NCBI RefSeq assembly: GCF_002844275.1
Contig: NZ_NXGX01000002.1
Coordinates: forward strand, 124,001 to 188,000
Reading direction: 5' to 3'
From: Thalassospira lohafexi
GTDB taxonomy: Bacteria > Pseudomonadota > Alphaproteobacteria > Rhodospirillales > Thalassospiraceae
DNA: 64,000 bases
The position numbers were made by a program, and so were the translations under genes. A model generated the notes under the pieces. The model worked only from the letters and a program-made list of their open reading frames with translations, made no database searches and was not told the origin of the DNA. Positions 1 to 9,561 of the stretch are shown one piece after another; within the stretch, counting starts at the first letter, position 1; every line of letters begins with the position of its first letter.

Positions 1-1079
1 TTATCGAGCCACATTTCAACAGCCATACAGCCGCGGTCTTCATGGGGAACAAGCGAACACCAACCGTTTGACAGTTCAAACGGCAACATCGGCACCACGC
101 GGTCAGGGAAATAGCAACTGTTACCGCGTTTTACTGCTTCGCGGTCCAATGCGTCGCCCGGACGTACATACCAGGACACATCGGCAATCGCCACCATAAG
201 GTGCCAGCCGCCCTCGTTTTCCGGGTCGGTGTCGGCTTCTGCCCAGACCGCATCATCAAAGTCACGCGCATCGGCGCCATCAATGGTGACAAGCGCGATG
301 TCGCGCAGATCTGTACGTTTGTCCATCGGCGTTGCCTTGGACTCACGGGCCTGTAATTCGACTTCTGGCGGGAATTCAAATGGAATGCCACGCGCATGGA
401 TCGACACAAGGCTGATCGACTTTGGTTCGTTGATGTTGCCAAGAACTTCGGTGATGCGGCCTTTGCGCAATCCAAAATGTTTGCCCGGCAGAATTTCGGT
501 TAAAACCAGCGCACCGGCCTCAAGATCGGGATGATCATCTAGTGGCACCGCGATTTCGCCGCTATCCTTGCGGTCTGTTGGCACAACACGGCCTTCGCGC
601 TCGTTCGGTCGATAAAGACCCAGAACGCGTTGAGGACCGCTGCCCAGAACCTTCATGATGCTGGCTTCGTAGGTTTGCTTGCCAGTATAGCGCAACTTGG
701 CGAGGATCTTGTCACCAACGCCCGGTGCACTTGGTCCACCGCGACGGATCGACTTGACCGTGATCTGTGGCGGTTCGTAGTCGTGCTTCCAGACATTTGG
801 CTTGGCAAGAACTTCGCCGTCATCGTCAATGCCGGTGATTTCAAGAACATCGACCGGGGGCAGGCGGTCTGGTTTATCAAACCGTCGACGTCCCTTGACG
901 ACGTCACCGCCGATATTCAGGTCTTTGAGGACTTTTTTAAGCTCAATTTTGGCCGCACCTTTAATGTTAAAGGCGCGCGCGATCTCGCGCTTGCCGACCG
1001 GGGTCGGGCTCATGCCGATGAACTCAATGATTTCTTCCCGTGTCGGGAAGTGCTTCTTATCGTCTCTATCGTTCGCCAA
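1..1079 (-). CDS. rnr: Ribonuclease R, N-terminal part (3' end outside window)
   Basis: This is a 3'-to-5' exoribonuclease of the RNase II/R family, which degrades structured RNA in the cytoplasm. About 359 codons are visible. They hold an N-terminal helix-turn-helix-like segment (KHFPTREEIIEFI), cold-shock/OB-fold sequence, and the start of the RNB catalytic domain with the metal-binding motif DARDFDDAV at about residues 268–277, followed by VAIADVSWYV. The catalytic remainder and S1 domain lie beyond base 1. The chosen start is TTG, giving MANDRDDKKHF. A TGA lies in frame six codons upstream, and AAAGGA sits about 10 bases before the TTG. It follows topA by 48 bases but a terminator lies between them, so expression probably depends on readthrough or a local promoter. 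Family assignment is secure; the start is likely. Confidence 0.9.
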   Translation of the reverse strand, partial: MANDRDDKKHFPTREEIIEFIGMSPTPVGKREIARAFNIKGAAKIELKKVLKDLNIGGDVVKGRRRFDKPDRLPPVDVLEITGIDDDGEVLAKPNVWKHDYEPPQITVKSIRRGGPSAPGVGDKILAKLRYTGKQTYEASIMKVLGSGPQRVLGLYRPNEREGRVVPTDRKDSGEIAVPLDDHPDLEAGALVLTEILPGKHFGLRKGRITEVLGNINEPKSISLVSIHARGIPFEFPPEVELQARESKATPMDKRTDLRDIALVTIDGADARDFDDAVWAEADTDPENEGGWHLMVAIADVSWYVRPGDALDREAVKRGNSCYFPDRVVPMLPFELSNGWCSLVPHEDRGCMAVEMWLD

Positions 1080-1110
1080 CTTTGCGGCGTCCTTTCAATC
1101 GTGTCACCCG

Positions 1111-1140
1111 AAAAAGGAAGGCGGCGATTACGTCGCCGCC
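1111..1140 (-). terminator. Intrinsic terminator overlapping the topA stop codon
   Basis: Read on the minus strand, an 8-bp stem (GGCGGCGA with TCGCCGCC) has a five-base loop that contains the topA stop codon, and is followed by TTCCTTTTT. It lies between topA and rnr and would limit transcription from topA into rnr. Confidence 0.65.
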
Positions 1141-3770
1141 GCCTTTTTCGTGGTTGTCTTTTTCGCTGCAGGTTTCTTTGCAGCTTTCTTTTTAGCGGGG
1201 GCTTTCTTGGCCGCTGTTTTCTTCGGAGCCGCTTTCTTCGCCGTGGCTTTGGTGGTTTTGCCCGACTTGGCTTCCTTTTCCTTAATCGCCTTGATCGCCA
1301 TCTCCAGCGTGATGTCGTCACGTTCAACGTCGCGGATGTTGGCGATGGTCTTTTTGTGCTTCACAAACGGACCCCAGCGACCAACGGCAACAAAGATCGG
1401 TTCATTGTCGTCAGGATGCTTGCCTATTTCTGTGCCGGCCTTTTCACGTTTGTCCGCAATCAGGGTAATGGCGCGGTTTTCGCCAATCGTCAGGACGTCA
1501 TCATCGGCCTTAAGCGACGCAAATATGCTACCTGCCTGAACATAGGGGCCGAAACGACCAACATTGGCTTTCATTTCTTCACCGGTATCAGGATAAATCC
1601 CGACCAGCCGCGGCAACGTCAGAAGCTCCTCGGCTTTTGACAGGTCAACGACCGACGGTTCCAGCCCCTTGGGCAAGGATGTCCGTTTCGGTTTGACCTT
1701 CTTGGGCTTGCCGTTTTTGCCTTCGACTTCTTCTTCTTCGCCAAGCTGCACGTAAACGCCGTATGGGCCTTTGCGTAGCGTAATTTCCTTGCCGGTTTCC
1801 TTGTCAATACCAAGGACCTTTGGTCCGGCATCAAGTTCGGAATCACTGCCGTTTTCATTGGCAACCAACGGACGGGTGAAATTACATTCCGGATAGTTTG
1901 AACAGCCAAGGAAGGCGCCAAACTTACCCAGTTTCAGGCTCAATTGCCCGTCTTCGCATTTCGGGCATTTGTGTGGATCTTTGCCGTCTTCGCGGGTCGG
2001 GAACAGATAGTTTTCCAGCATCACCTGAAGCGCATCAAGCACTTCGGTGATTTTAAGTTCCTTGGCTTCGTCAACGTTACCTTTGAACGAAGACCAGAAA
2101 TCTTTCAGAACATCTTTCCAGGCCAGATTGCCCATCGAGACTTCATCAAGTTGGTTTTCAAGGTCGGCGGTGAAGTTGTATTGCACGTAGCGTTCAAAGA
2201 ATTTCGACAGGAACGCTGTGACAAGACGCCCACGGTCCTGCGCGACAAAGCGACGACGTTCGAGCAAGACATAGTTACGATCTTGCAACACTGAAATGAT
2301 CGACGCATAGGTCGACGGTCGGCCAATGCCGAGTTCTTCCATCTTCTTGACCAGGCTCGCCTCGGTATAGCGGGGCGGCGGCTGGGTGAAGTGCTGATCA
2401 ATGCTGACTTTGCCAAGATCGGGTTTCTGGCCTTCTTTTAACGGCGGCAGGCGACGATCTTTTTCATCGTCTGAATCATCATCCTTGCCTTCCTGATACA
2501 GTTTCAGGAAGCCGTCAAACTTTACGACCGAGCCATTGGCACGCAAAACAACGTGATTGTCATTCGATGACAGATCAACAGCAACCTGATCAAAACGCGC
2601 GTCTTCCATCTGACAGGCGACGGTCCGCTTCCAGATCAGGGTATAAAGGTTCAACTGATCTTTATCGAGGTGTCGCGCCACCTGATCGGGGCGACGGAAC
2701 AGATCGGTTGGACGGATGGCTTCGTGGGCTTCCTGCGCGTTCTTGGATTTGTTGGCAAAGCTGCGCGCATTTGCGGGCAGATACTGATCACCGTAATCCT
2801 TGCCGATCAGGCGACGTGCCGCGGCCAATGCTTCGCCCGACAATATGACGGCATCGGTACGCATATAGGTGATCAGACCAACGGTTTCGCCGCCAATATC
2901 AATCCCCTCATACAGGCGCTGGGCAAGCTGCATGGTCCGCTTGGCACCAAAGCCAAGCTTACGCGATGCTTCCTGCTGCAAGGTTGACGTGGTGAAAGGC
3001 GGCTGCGGACGGCGTTTAACGTCTTTGCGCTCAACCTTGGAAACCGTGTAGCTACGCGATTCGACTTTTTCTTGCGCAATCTTGGCGGCGTCTTCGTTGC
3101 CAAGGGCAAGTTTGTCGAGTTTTTCACCATTCAAATGGGTGAGACGGGCCGAAAAATTGCCTTCCGGGATCGTAAACCCAGCTTCGAGCGACCAGTATTC
3201 ATCGGCGCGAAATGCTTCAATCTCGATTTCGCGTTCGCAAATCAGACGAAGTGCGACCGATTGCACACGGCCTGCCGACCGTGAACCGGGCAGTTTGCGC
3301 CACAGAACCGGTGACAGGTTAAACCCGACCAGATAGTCCAGTGCGCGGCGCGCCAGATAGGCGTCGACCAGCTCTTTATTAAGCTCACGCGGATTGGCAA
3401 TTGCCTCGGTAACAGCCTTTTTGGTGATCTCGTGAAACACGACGCGATGGACGTCACGCCCACGGAGCAATTTTTTCTGCTCAAGCACCTCAAGAATGTG
3501 CCACGAAATGGCTTCACCTTCACGATCCGGGTCAGTCGCGAGATAGATGGTATCGGAGTCTCGCGCCGCTGACGCAATTTCACGGATCTGTTTTTCAGAT
3601 CGACCGTCTGTTTCCCAGATCATCGAAAAGTCGTTATCGGTATCGACCGAACCGTCTTTGGACGGAAGGTCGCGGATGTGACCGAAAGAGGCCAGCACCT
3701 TAAAATCATCACCGAGATATTTGTTGATCGTCTTGGCTTTGGCCGGGGATTCGACGATGACAAGATTCAT
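1128..3770 (-). CDS. topA: DNA topoisomerase I
   Basis: This type IA topoisomerase relaxes negative supercoils by transient single-strand cleavage. The 880-residue protein begins MNLVIVESPAKAKT, the normal start of the Toprim domain. An open frame extends 78 codons upstream but that stretch does not resemble the family. The Toprim acidic motif DPDREGE lies at residues 80–86 and the catalytic tyrosine is Tyr302 in GLITYMRTDA. One four-cysteine zinc motif (CPKC…CSNYPEC) is followed by three Topo_C repeats with GPYGVYV, GRFGPYV and GRWGPFV. The protein ends in a Lys/Ala-rich tail of about 55 residues, common in alphaproteobacterial TopA and probably DNA-binding. It lies between dprA and rnr on the same strand. 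The ribosome site before the ATG is weak. Confidence 0.97.
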   Translation of the reverse strand: MNLVIVESPAKAKTINKYLGDDFKVLASFGHIRDLPSKDGSVDTDNDFSMIWETDGRSEKQIREIASAARDSDTIYLATDPDREGEAISWHILEVLEQKKLLRGRDVHRVVFHEITKKAVTEAIANPRELNKELVDAYLARRALDYLVGFNLSPVLWRKLPGSRSAGRVQSVALRLICEREIEIEAFRADEYWSLEAGFTIPEGNFSARLTHLNGEKLDKLALGNEDAAKIAQEKVESRSYTVSKVERKDVKRRPQPPFTTSTLQQEASRKLGFGAKRTMQLAQRLYEGIDIGGETVGLITYMRTDAVILSGEALAAARRLIGKDYGDQYLPANARSFANKSKNAQEAHEAIRPTDLFRRPDQVARHLDKDQLNLYTLIWKRTVACQMEDARFDQVAVDLSSNDNHVVLRANGSVVKFDGFLKLYQEGKDDDSDDEKDRRLPPLKEGQKPDLGKVSIDQHFTQPPPRYTEASLVKKMEELGIGRPSTYASIISVLQDRNYVLLERRRFVAQDRGRLVTAFLSKFFERYVQYNFTADLENQLDEVSMGNLAWKDVLKDFWSSFKGNVDEAKELKITEVLDALQVMLENYLFPTREDGKDPHKCPKCEDGQLSLKLGKFGAFLGCSNYPECNFTRPLVANENGSDSELDAGPKVLGIDKETGKEITLRKGPYGVYVQLGEEEEVEGKNGKPKKVKPKRTSLPKGLEPSVVDLSKAEELLTLPRLVGIYPDTGEEMKANVGRFGPYVQAGSIFASLKADDDVLTIGENRAITLIADKREKAGTEIGKHPDDNEPIFVAVGRWGPFVKHKKTIANIRDVERDDITLEMAIKAIKEKEAKSGKTTKATAKKAAPKKTAAKKAPAKKKAAKKPAAKKTTTKKAAAT

Positions 3771-3936
3771 TACGTTTTTCGTGTCCGGTTCTTGCGCCCG
3801 AAGGCGATCATTATGCTGTGTTTCGAATAATCCGAATGAGCGACACATATATATAGTGTATCGGAAGTCCAGACCAGATTGCGCAAATTGCAGCAAATCA
3901 CAACAATATTTGTCACGCCCGATTTCGACGCGACTC

Positions 3937-5214
3937 TCATTTGGCGATACGCGATACCCTATTTCCGGGGTGACGTTCAACCCTTCCTGCAAGTTCGAGT
4001 TCAATCAGAATGCTCGAAATGCTGTTTGCCGGAAGCTCAGACGCCCGAATAAGGTCATCAATCAGAAGCGGTGTGGTCGATAAAAGATCAAGAACTTTGC
4101 CACTCTGATCCGCATCGGTGTCGATGGGGGATAAATCCCCCAGTTCGCTATCAATTTCAATGCTTTGTGACGGTTCTTTTGATCCAGAATTTTCCGCATC
4201 CTGAACAATCGATTGTGCGATGTCATCATACCGCGCCGGATCGCTATTTGCCTCAGGGCTGTGTGCGTTCGTGTTAAATTGATGAAAATCTTCAAAAAGG
4301 TGCGTGTTTTGCGTCGCATCACGCAAGGCATCCAAAATCACATCCGCAGAGTCGCATAATATTGCGCCGTCCCGGATCAGGCTATTTGGGCCTGCTGCAC
4401 GCGGATCGGTTGGGGAACCGGGGACGGCAAACACATCGCGTCCCTGTTCACCGGCAAATCGTGCCGTGATCAAGGAACCGGAATTTCGGCCCGCTTCAAT
4501 CACGACCGTTCCGTATGACAGGCCGGAAATAATGCGGTTCCGCCTTGGGAAATGCCGCGCTTGTGGCTGTAAACCGGGCGGCATTTCCGAAATAACACAG
4601 CCCTGTTCGCACAGTTTGCCATAAAGATCGCGATGTTCGCGTGGATAGATGACATCAACCCCACCGCCCAGAACGGCAATGGTGCCGCCATTCGCTTTTG
4701 GATCGGCCGTAAGGGCCGCTTCATGGACTGCCCCATCAATGCCGCGCGCCATGCCCGACACCACAACATACCCCGCATCACATAGGCTGTGGCTAAGCTT
4801 TCGGGCAAATCCGCATCCGTTGGCCGATGCGTTGCGTGCCCCGACCAGCCCAATCGCAGGGCGGGCCAAAAGCTCAACACGGCCGACGGCATAAAAATAA
4901 GGTGGGGCATCTTCGATCCGGGCCAGAAGGGCGGGATATTCAGGGTCACCCCAAATAACCGGTTTTGCACCGCATTTTTGGGCCAGTTCGATTTCCAAAA
5001 CCGTATCGTTCCTGCTGGCTAGAACGATTTTACGAAATCCTTTGGTTTTGGCAATAATGTCAGGCAACTGTTCGATCGCATCACGGGCCGTGCCAAATCG
5101 ATCAAGAAGTTTGCGAAATGTGATCGGGCCAATATTGCTGCTGCGCGCCAGTCGTATGCGCGACAGACGTTCAGATTGCGATAATCGCGAAGGTTGCTCA
5201 TGATCAAAAAACAT
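3937..5214 (-). CDS. dprA: DNA-processing protein DprA (Smf)
   Basis: DprA loads RecA on incoming single-stranded DNA during natural transformation. The 425-residue protein has an N-terminal helix-hairpin region (about 20–70), the Rossmann-like DprA core with GARNASANG, GMARGIDGAVHEAAL and GGGVDVIYPREH, then PRRNRIISGLSYGTVVIEA and GSLITARFA, and a C-terminal winged helix after an acidic Ser/Asp-rich linker (about 310–360). The start codon lies directly behind a terminator stem, so its first codons ATG TTT TTT form the terminator's T-run and no ordinary ribosome site precedes it. Translation might be leaderless or start elsewhere, but no better ATG was found. It lies between plsY and topA. 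dprA alone does not prove competence. Confidence 0.95.
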   Translation of the reverse strand: MFFDHEQPSRLSQSERLSRIRLARSSNIGPITFRKLLDRFGTARDAIEQLPDIIAKTKGFRKIVLASRNDTVLEIELAQKCGAKPVIWGDPEYPALLARIEDAPPYFYAVGRVELLARPAIGLVGARNASANGCGFARKLSHSLCDAGYVVVSGMARGIDGAVHEAALTADPKANGGTIAVLGGGVDVIYPREHRDLYGKLCEQGCVISEMPPGLQPQARHFPRRNRIISGLSYGTVVIEAGRNSGSLITARFAGEQGRDVFAVPGSPTDPRAAGPNSLIRDGAILCDSADVILDALRDATQNTHLFEDFHQFNTNAHSPEANSDPARYDDIAQSIVQDAENSGSKEPSQSIEIDSELGDLSPIDTDADQSGKVLDLLSTTPLLIDDLIRASELPANSISSILIELELAGRVERHPGNRVSRIAK

Positions 5215-5243
5215 AACGCCCGGATTGTGCTCATCCGGGCGTT
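5207..5243 (-). terminator. Terminator between plsY and dprA
   Basis: On the minus strand a perfect 10-bp stem (AACGCCCGGA with TCCGGGCGTT, nine-base loop) is followed by ATGTTTTTTG. The T-run is at the same time the first codons of dprA. Confidence 0.7.
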
Positions 5244-5273
5244 AATTCGTCAAGTACTTCAAAAGACTGTCGC

Positions 5274-5942
5274 TCAGCTCGCTTGGATATCTTCGTCCTT
5301 GTCGCCGTCTGCTTGTGCGTCTTTTTTCTTTTGCCCGATTTTGGGTTCTTCACCGCGCAGAAGGCGTCTGATGTTGGCGTGATGGGCCAGCCAGACAATC
5401 ACCGCCAAAAACACGCCAAGCCATCCAGCACCCGGATCATTGGCAATAAAGAAAGCGGCAAGTGGGGCTGCGATCATTGCAATCAGGGCCGAAAGCGATG
5501 AAATGCGGAATATCAGCGCCATCACCAGCCATGTAAGTGCCGCGCTAAGCCCCATGATCCAGTTTACGGCGGCCAGGGTTCCAAGGGTCGTGGCAACACC
5601 TTTGCCGCCCTTAAACCGCAGCCAGACCGGAAACATATGGCCAATCACGGCGGCCCCACCGGCAAAGATGCCCTGTTCGACGCCGACAAGGTGGGTGAAA
5701 ATCAGAACCGCAAACGCACCTTTGCCCGCGTCCCCAATCAGTGTCAGGAAGGCAAGGCCCTTGCGTCCGGTGCGTAAAACGTTGGTTGCACCAATGTTGC
5801 CCGAACCGATTTTGCGAATATCACCAAGACCGGCCATGCGGGTGAGGACAAGGCCAAACGGAATGGACCCCAGCAAATAACCGCAAACTGTTGCCACCTG
5901 AAGCGACATCAACATTGCTTTGTAGGTTGCATCAAGTTCCAT
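5274..5942 (-). CDS. plsY: Glycerol-3-phosphate acyltransferase PlsY
   Basis: PlsY transfers the acyl group from acyl-phosphate to glycerol-3-phosphate, the first step of phosphatidic acid synthesis, at the inner membrane. The 222-residue protein is multispanning and has the family motifs GSIPFGLVLTR, GSGNIGATNVLR, GDAGKGAFAV and the glycine-rich FKGGKGVATTLG. The last 25 residues are charged (Lys/Asp-rich) and cytoplasmic. I start it at ATG 5942 (MELDATYK), one base after the pyrC' stop, with GGAAGG inside the end of pyrC' as ribosome site; a longer frame starts 12 codons earlier. The tight spacing suggests translational coupling to the pyrimidine genes. A terminator follows. Confidence 0.95.
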   Translation of the reverse strand: MELDATYKAMLMSLQVATVCGYLLGSIPFGLVLTRMAGLGDIRKIGSGNIGATNVLRTGRKGLAFLTLIGDAGKGAFAVLIFTHLVGVEQGIFAGGAAVIGHMFPVWLRFKGGKGVATTLGTLAAVNWIMGLSAALTWLVMALIFRISSLSALIAMIAAPLAAFFIANDPGAGWLGVFLAVIVWLAHHANIRRLLRGEEPKIGQKKKDAQADGDKDEDIQAS

Positions 5943-5943
5943 C

Positions 5944-7266
5944 TCAGGCACCTTCCGTAAAGACTTCGCGGCCATCAATCAGGGTGCGCAAAACGCGGCC
6001 CTGCGTCAGACGACCATCAAAGGGCGAGTTTTTTGATTTGGACTGGAATTGGTAAGGATCAATTTTCCACGGACGGTCCGGATCAAAGATCACAAGATCC
6101 GCAGGTGTGCCTTCTTCAAGCGTGCCAGCCCCCTTGATGCGGACAAGCGCTGCTGGAACACGGGTCAATTTCGTGATGACCTCAAGCAGCGACATATGCC
6201 CGTTGTGATAGAGCTCAAGTGCGATGGGCAGCAACGTTTCAAACCCAACACCACCGGCGGCGGCTTGCGCAAAAGGCAGGCGCTTTGAGTCAACATCTTG
6301 CGGGTTATGGTCCGACGCAATGGCATCAATCGTGCCATCGGCCAAACCGGCAACAATCGCCTGACGGTCGTCTTCGGATCGAAGGGGTGGGGACAGTTTG
6401 GCAAATGTCCGGTAATCAGACACCGCGTTTTCATTGAGCGCAAAGTAAAACGGTGCCGTGTCACACGTGACTTTTAGGCCACGTTTTTTGGCCTTGCGGA
6501 TCACTTCAACCGATTCACCTGTCGAAATATGGGCAAAATGCAAACGTCCACCCGTCATTTCAACCAAACGCAGGTCACGTTCAATCTGAATAACCTCGGC
6601 CAGGGGCGAAACACCCGAAAGTCCAAGGCGGGTGGCAAGTTCGCCACTGTTCATCGCCGCACCCTTGGAAAGTTCCGGTTCCTCGGGGTGCTGAACAATC
6701 ATGCCATCAAAGAAAGTCGAATAGGCCAGCGCCTGACGCAAAAGGCGTGCGCTGGCAATTGTTTGAATGCCATCGCAAAAGGCAACCGCACCAGCCTGAT
6801 GCAATAGGCCAAGCTCGGTAATTTCCTTGCCTTCAATGCCTTTGGAGACCGCGCCATAGACAAAAACTTTTGCCAATCCAACCTTGCGCGCGCGCCGTGC
6901 GATGAACTCAACACCCGCCACGTCATCAATCACCGGATCGGTGTTGGGCAGGGCAATGATCGTTGTAATGCCACCCGTGGCAGCCGATTTTCCCGCGGTT
7001 TCGATGGTTTCCTGATGCTCAAACCCCGGTTCGCGCAATTGCGCGCGCATATCCACCAGTCCGGGAGCGAGACATGCTCCGTTCAAATCAGTGACCTGAT
7101 AACCGTCGGGCACTGTATCGGCCGTAACATCGGAACCGCTTTTAAGGATTTTATCGTCGTTGATCAGAATACCACCAAGGGTATCGGTCTGTTTTGCCGG
7201 ATCAATCAGGCGGGCATTGATAAATGCCTTTTGGCCAGCGCCTTTGGCGCGAATGGCGGGGCTCAT
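5944..7266 (-). CDS. pyrC': Dihydroorotase-like protein PyrC' (probably inactive)
   Basis: This is a class I dihydroorotase/amidohydrolase homologue of 440 residues, with the typical N-terminal [27 protein letters not shown] and C-terminal [12 protein letters not shown] segments. The metal-binding motif DxHxH reads DMRAQ (72–76), so Arg74 and Gln76 replace both histidines. The usual TPHH segment reads APFY, and the DHAPH motif reads DHNPQ. Such proteins are known as PyrC' or PyrX in pseudomonads and other proteobacteria. They lack activity and serve as structural partners of aspartate transcarbamoylase. The gene overlaps pyrB by four bases, which fits that partner role. An active dihydroorotase should then be encoded elsewhere. 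The fold is secure; loss of activity is inferred from residues. Confidence 0.9.
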   Translation of the reverse strand: MSPAIRAKGAGQKAFINARLIDPAKQTDTLGGILINDDKILKSGSDVTADTVPDGYQVTDLNGACLAPGLVDMRAQLREPGFEHQETIETAGKSAATGGITTIIALPNTDPVIDDVAGVEFIARRARKVGLAKVFVYGAVSKGIEGKEITELGLLHQAGAVAFCDGIQTIASARLLRQALAYSTFFDGMIVQHPEEPELSKGAAMNSGELATRLGLSGVSPLAEVIQIERDLRLVEMTGGRLHFAHISTGESVEVIRKAKKRGLKVTCDTAPFYFALNENAVSDYRTFAKLSPPLRSEDDRQAIVAGLADGTIDAIASDHNPQDVDSKRLPFAQAAAGGVGFETLLPIALELYHNGHMSLLEVITKLTRVPAALVRIKGAGTLEEGTPADLVIFDPDRPWKIDPYQFQSKSKNSPFDGRLTQGRVLRTLIDGREVFTEGA

Positions 7267-8231
7267 GCCTGACCTCCCATCGTTCTATGGTTCTGGACAA
7301 GCAGTTCAAGTGTCGCCATGCGCACGGCAACCCCCATTTCGACCTGTTCGCGAATGACCGACCGTTCGACGTCATCAGCCACTTCACTGTCGATTTCGAC
7401 ACCACGGTTCATGGGGCCGGGATGCATGATCAGCGCGTCGGGTTTGGCATTTGCCAGTTTGGCGCGATCAAGCCCATGGAAATGGAAATACTCACGCACC
7501 GAAGGGATAAAGCTTCCTTCCATGCGTTCAAGCTGAAGACGCAACATCATCACGATGTCGCAGTCTTTCAGGCCTTCTTCCATGTTATGGAAGATCTCAA
7601 CACCCATCCGGTCGATCTTTGACGGGATCAAGGTCGGTGGGGCCACAAGGCGCACCCGCGATCCCATAGTGTTGAGCAAAAGGATATTGGACCGTGCCAC
7701 GCGTGAATGGGCGATATCCCCACAAATCGCAACGTTGAGACGATGCAGGCGACCTTTGTGGCGACGAATGGTCAATGCATCCAGTAACGCCTGTGTCGGA
7801 TGTTCATGGCGACCATCCCCGGCATTCAAAACCGCACAATTGACCTTCTCGCTAAGCAATTTGACAGCACCACTGTCGCCATGGCGCACGACAAGCGCGT
7901 CCGGGTTCATCGCATTGAGTGTCATTGCCGTATCAATCAGGGTTTCACCCTTTTTGACCGAACTCGTTCCCACCGTCATGTTGATGACATCCGCACCAAG
8001 CCGCTTGGCGGCAAGCTCAAAGGACGTCAGGGTACGGGTGGAATTTTCGTAAAACAGATTAACAACCGTGGCACCGGCCAGAATGTTACTGGTCTTGTCA
8101 GCAGAACGGTTCTTTTCCGCGTAATGCTGTGCCCGATCAAGAATAAGGGTGATTTCCCCGGGGGTAAGACCCTCGATGCCGAGGAGGTGTGGGTGCGGAT
8201 AATGATCCGCCGCTGGTCCCATGACGCTCAT
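7263..8231 (-). CDS. pyrB: Aspartate carbamoyltransferase catalytic chain
   Basis: PyrB joins carbamoyl phosphate and aspartate to form carbamoyl aspartate, the committed step of pyrimidine synthesis. Visible motifs are the carbamoyl-phosphate loop YENSTRTL, the HPTQALLD segment, [13 protein letters not shown] and the C-terminal [12 protein letters not shown]. The chosen start gives [19 protein letters not shown], 322 residues, near the usual family length. AAGGGA lies about 13 bases upstream; an in-frame ATG at 8288 would add 19 residues of poor character. pyrC' overlaps its end by four bases, so the two are co-translated. No pyrI regulatory chain is present, which matches the PyrB–PyrC' dodecamer type. 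Confidence 0.95.
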   Translation of the reverse strand: MSVMGPAADHYPHPHLLGIEGLTPGEITLILDRAQHYAEKNRSADKTSNILAGATVVNLFYENSTRTLTSFELAAKRLGADVINMTVGTSSVKKGETLIDTAMTLNAMNPDALVVRHGDSGAVKLLSEKVNCAVLNAGDGRHEHPTQALLDALTIRRHKGRLHRLNVAICGDIAHSRVARSNILLLNTMGSRVRLVAPPTLIPSKIDRMGVEIFHNMEEGLKDCDIVMMLRLQLERMEGSFIPSVREYFHFHGLDRAKLANAKPDALIMHPGPMNRGVEIDSEVADDVERSVIREQVEMGVAVRMATLELLVQNHRTMGGQA

Positions 8232-8387
8232 GGCGTTGCACATTTCCCTTGGGTGATCCTGGAAGAATTTCGCGCGGAGCATACCCAATTGGCCCGGTCA
8301 CGAAAAGGTAAATATTGTGCTGTTATACTGCCTGTTTCCTGACTGTATGGTCAAGTTTTCGGGCCGGTTGCGTGGACAGGGCCCGCG

Positions 8388-9311
8388 TTAAACCGCATGC
8401 ACCAGAATGGCAATGATTGGCATGCTCGCAATTGCCACCAGTGTATGGACAGTAATGATACTAGCCATCATCGGCGCATCCCCGCCCATCAGGCGCGCCA
8501 GTACATAGGCACTGGCCGAACAGGGCAGGGCGGCATATAGGACAACGGCTGCCATGTCGGTCGTGGGTAATCCCAATGCGATGCAAAGCCCCGCGGCGAT
8601 TGCCGGGCTGATTGCCAGTTTTCCAATTGTTGAGATACCAACGGGAATGCCCGCCTGCCGGGCTGCTGTCAGATCAAGTCCGGCTCCAACCGCAAGCAAC
8701 CCGATCGGAAGGGCTGCCCGGCCAAGAACCTCAAGAAACGGACCAATGACCGGGGGCAAACCAATCCCGATGACGTTCACAAGGCTTCCGAGGACACAGG
8801 CCATCAACAGTGGATTTTTGCCGACATCGCGCAGCAGCGACAACACACCGGGTGTACGGTCATTGTCACCCCAATGCGCGCAGGCAAGAACCGAGATAAC
8901 ATTGACTGTTGGCACCACCAGTGCAACGCAAAGGGCGGTCACTGTTAATCCATGCGTCCCTAGCAAGGCGGCCGCAACGGCAAGGCCGATATAGGTATTG
9001 GGCCGAATGGCCCCTTGCACCAGCGATGAAAATGCCGCCGGGCTGACTTTAAGCACCGGTTTGATTGCAAGAATTAAAAGCGTACAGATCGCAATTGTCC
9101 CCAGCATTGCCCCGGCAATCCCCAACAACGGCAAACTGCCAAGGTCGGCCTTGGCCGTATTGGAAAACAGCAAGGCCGGGAAGGTGACAAAATAGGTCAG
9201 TTTTTCCGCACCCGGCCAAAACGTGTCTGGCAGAAAACGCCGTTGACGTAAAACATACCCCAGAATGATCAGGGCAAATGTCGGTAGCAGGGCGGAAAGA
9301 ATGGCGATCAT
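8388..9311 (-). CDS. AEC-family (auxin efflux carrier) transporter
   Basis: This is an inner-membrane protein of 307 residues with about ten hydrophobic helices, two similar halves and the family-type N-terminus ALLPTFALIILGYVLRQRRFLP. AEC carriers in bacteria include malonate, malate and other organic-anion permeases; the substrate cannot be read from the sequence. The ATG at 9311 is used; a TTG directly before it (9314) would add one residue. The gene is divergent from the VOC protein at 9562, with 250 bases between. It ends 156 bases upstream of pyrB on the same strand and is probably a separate unit. Confidence 0.85.
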   Translation of the reverse strand: MIAILSALLPTFALIILGYVLRQRRFLPDTFWPGAEKLTYFVTFPALLFSNTAKADLGSLPLLGIAGAMLGTIAICTLLILAIKPVLKVSPAAFSSLVQGAIRPNTYIGLAVAAALLGTHGLTVTALCVALVVPTVNVISVLACAHWGDNDRTPGVLSLLRDVGKNPLLMACVLGSLVNVIGIGLPPVIGPFLEVLGRAALPIGLLAVGAGLDLTAARQAGIPVGISTIGKLAISPAIAAGLCIALGLPTTDMAAVVLYAALPCSASAYVLARLMGGDAPMMASIITVHTLVAIASMPIIAILVHAV

Positions 9312-9476
9312 CAAATGTCTTTCAACATGGAACTGCGAGCACTGTTTGTCTTTCGATCAGCAGTCTGGAGCTTGATTTACAATTGTAAAGCAACCACTTG
9401 GTCTAGGGAACTGGTTTGCAGAATATGATCTGACCGTGAGCCAGTTGTGCTTTGCCGATGATATCAGACTGTGATA

Positions 9477-9502
9477 GTCAGCACAGGGTTCATAATGCTG
9501 AC
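9477..9502. promoter_or_regulatory. Inverted repeat in the divergent AEC/VOC intergenic region
   Basis: The repeat GTCAGCA…TGCTGAC (7 bp, 12-base spacer) lies 60 bases before the VOC gene. It may be an operator for one of the divergent genes. No regulator can be assigned. Confidence 0.3.
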
Positions 9503-9561
9503 AATGTACACTGATTTCAATTGAAAGCGTTTTCTACGCCACCACCATAAGGGGTTACCAA

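Noticed and set aside
1010..1327. Arg/Lys-rich frame on the minus strand
   Set aside because: It is the out-of-frame reading of the Lys/Ala-rich TopA tail; the repeat of AAG and GCC codons creates the basic composition.
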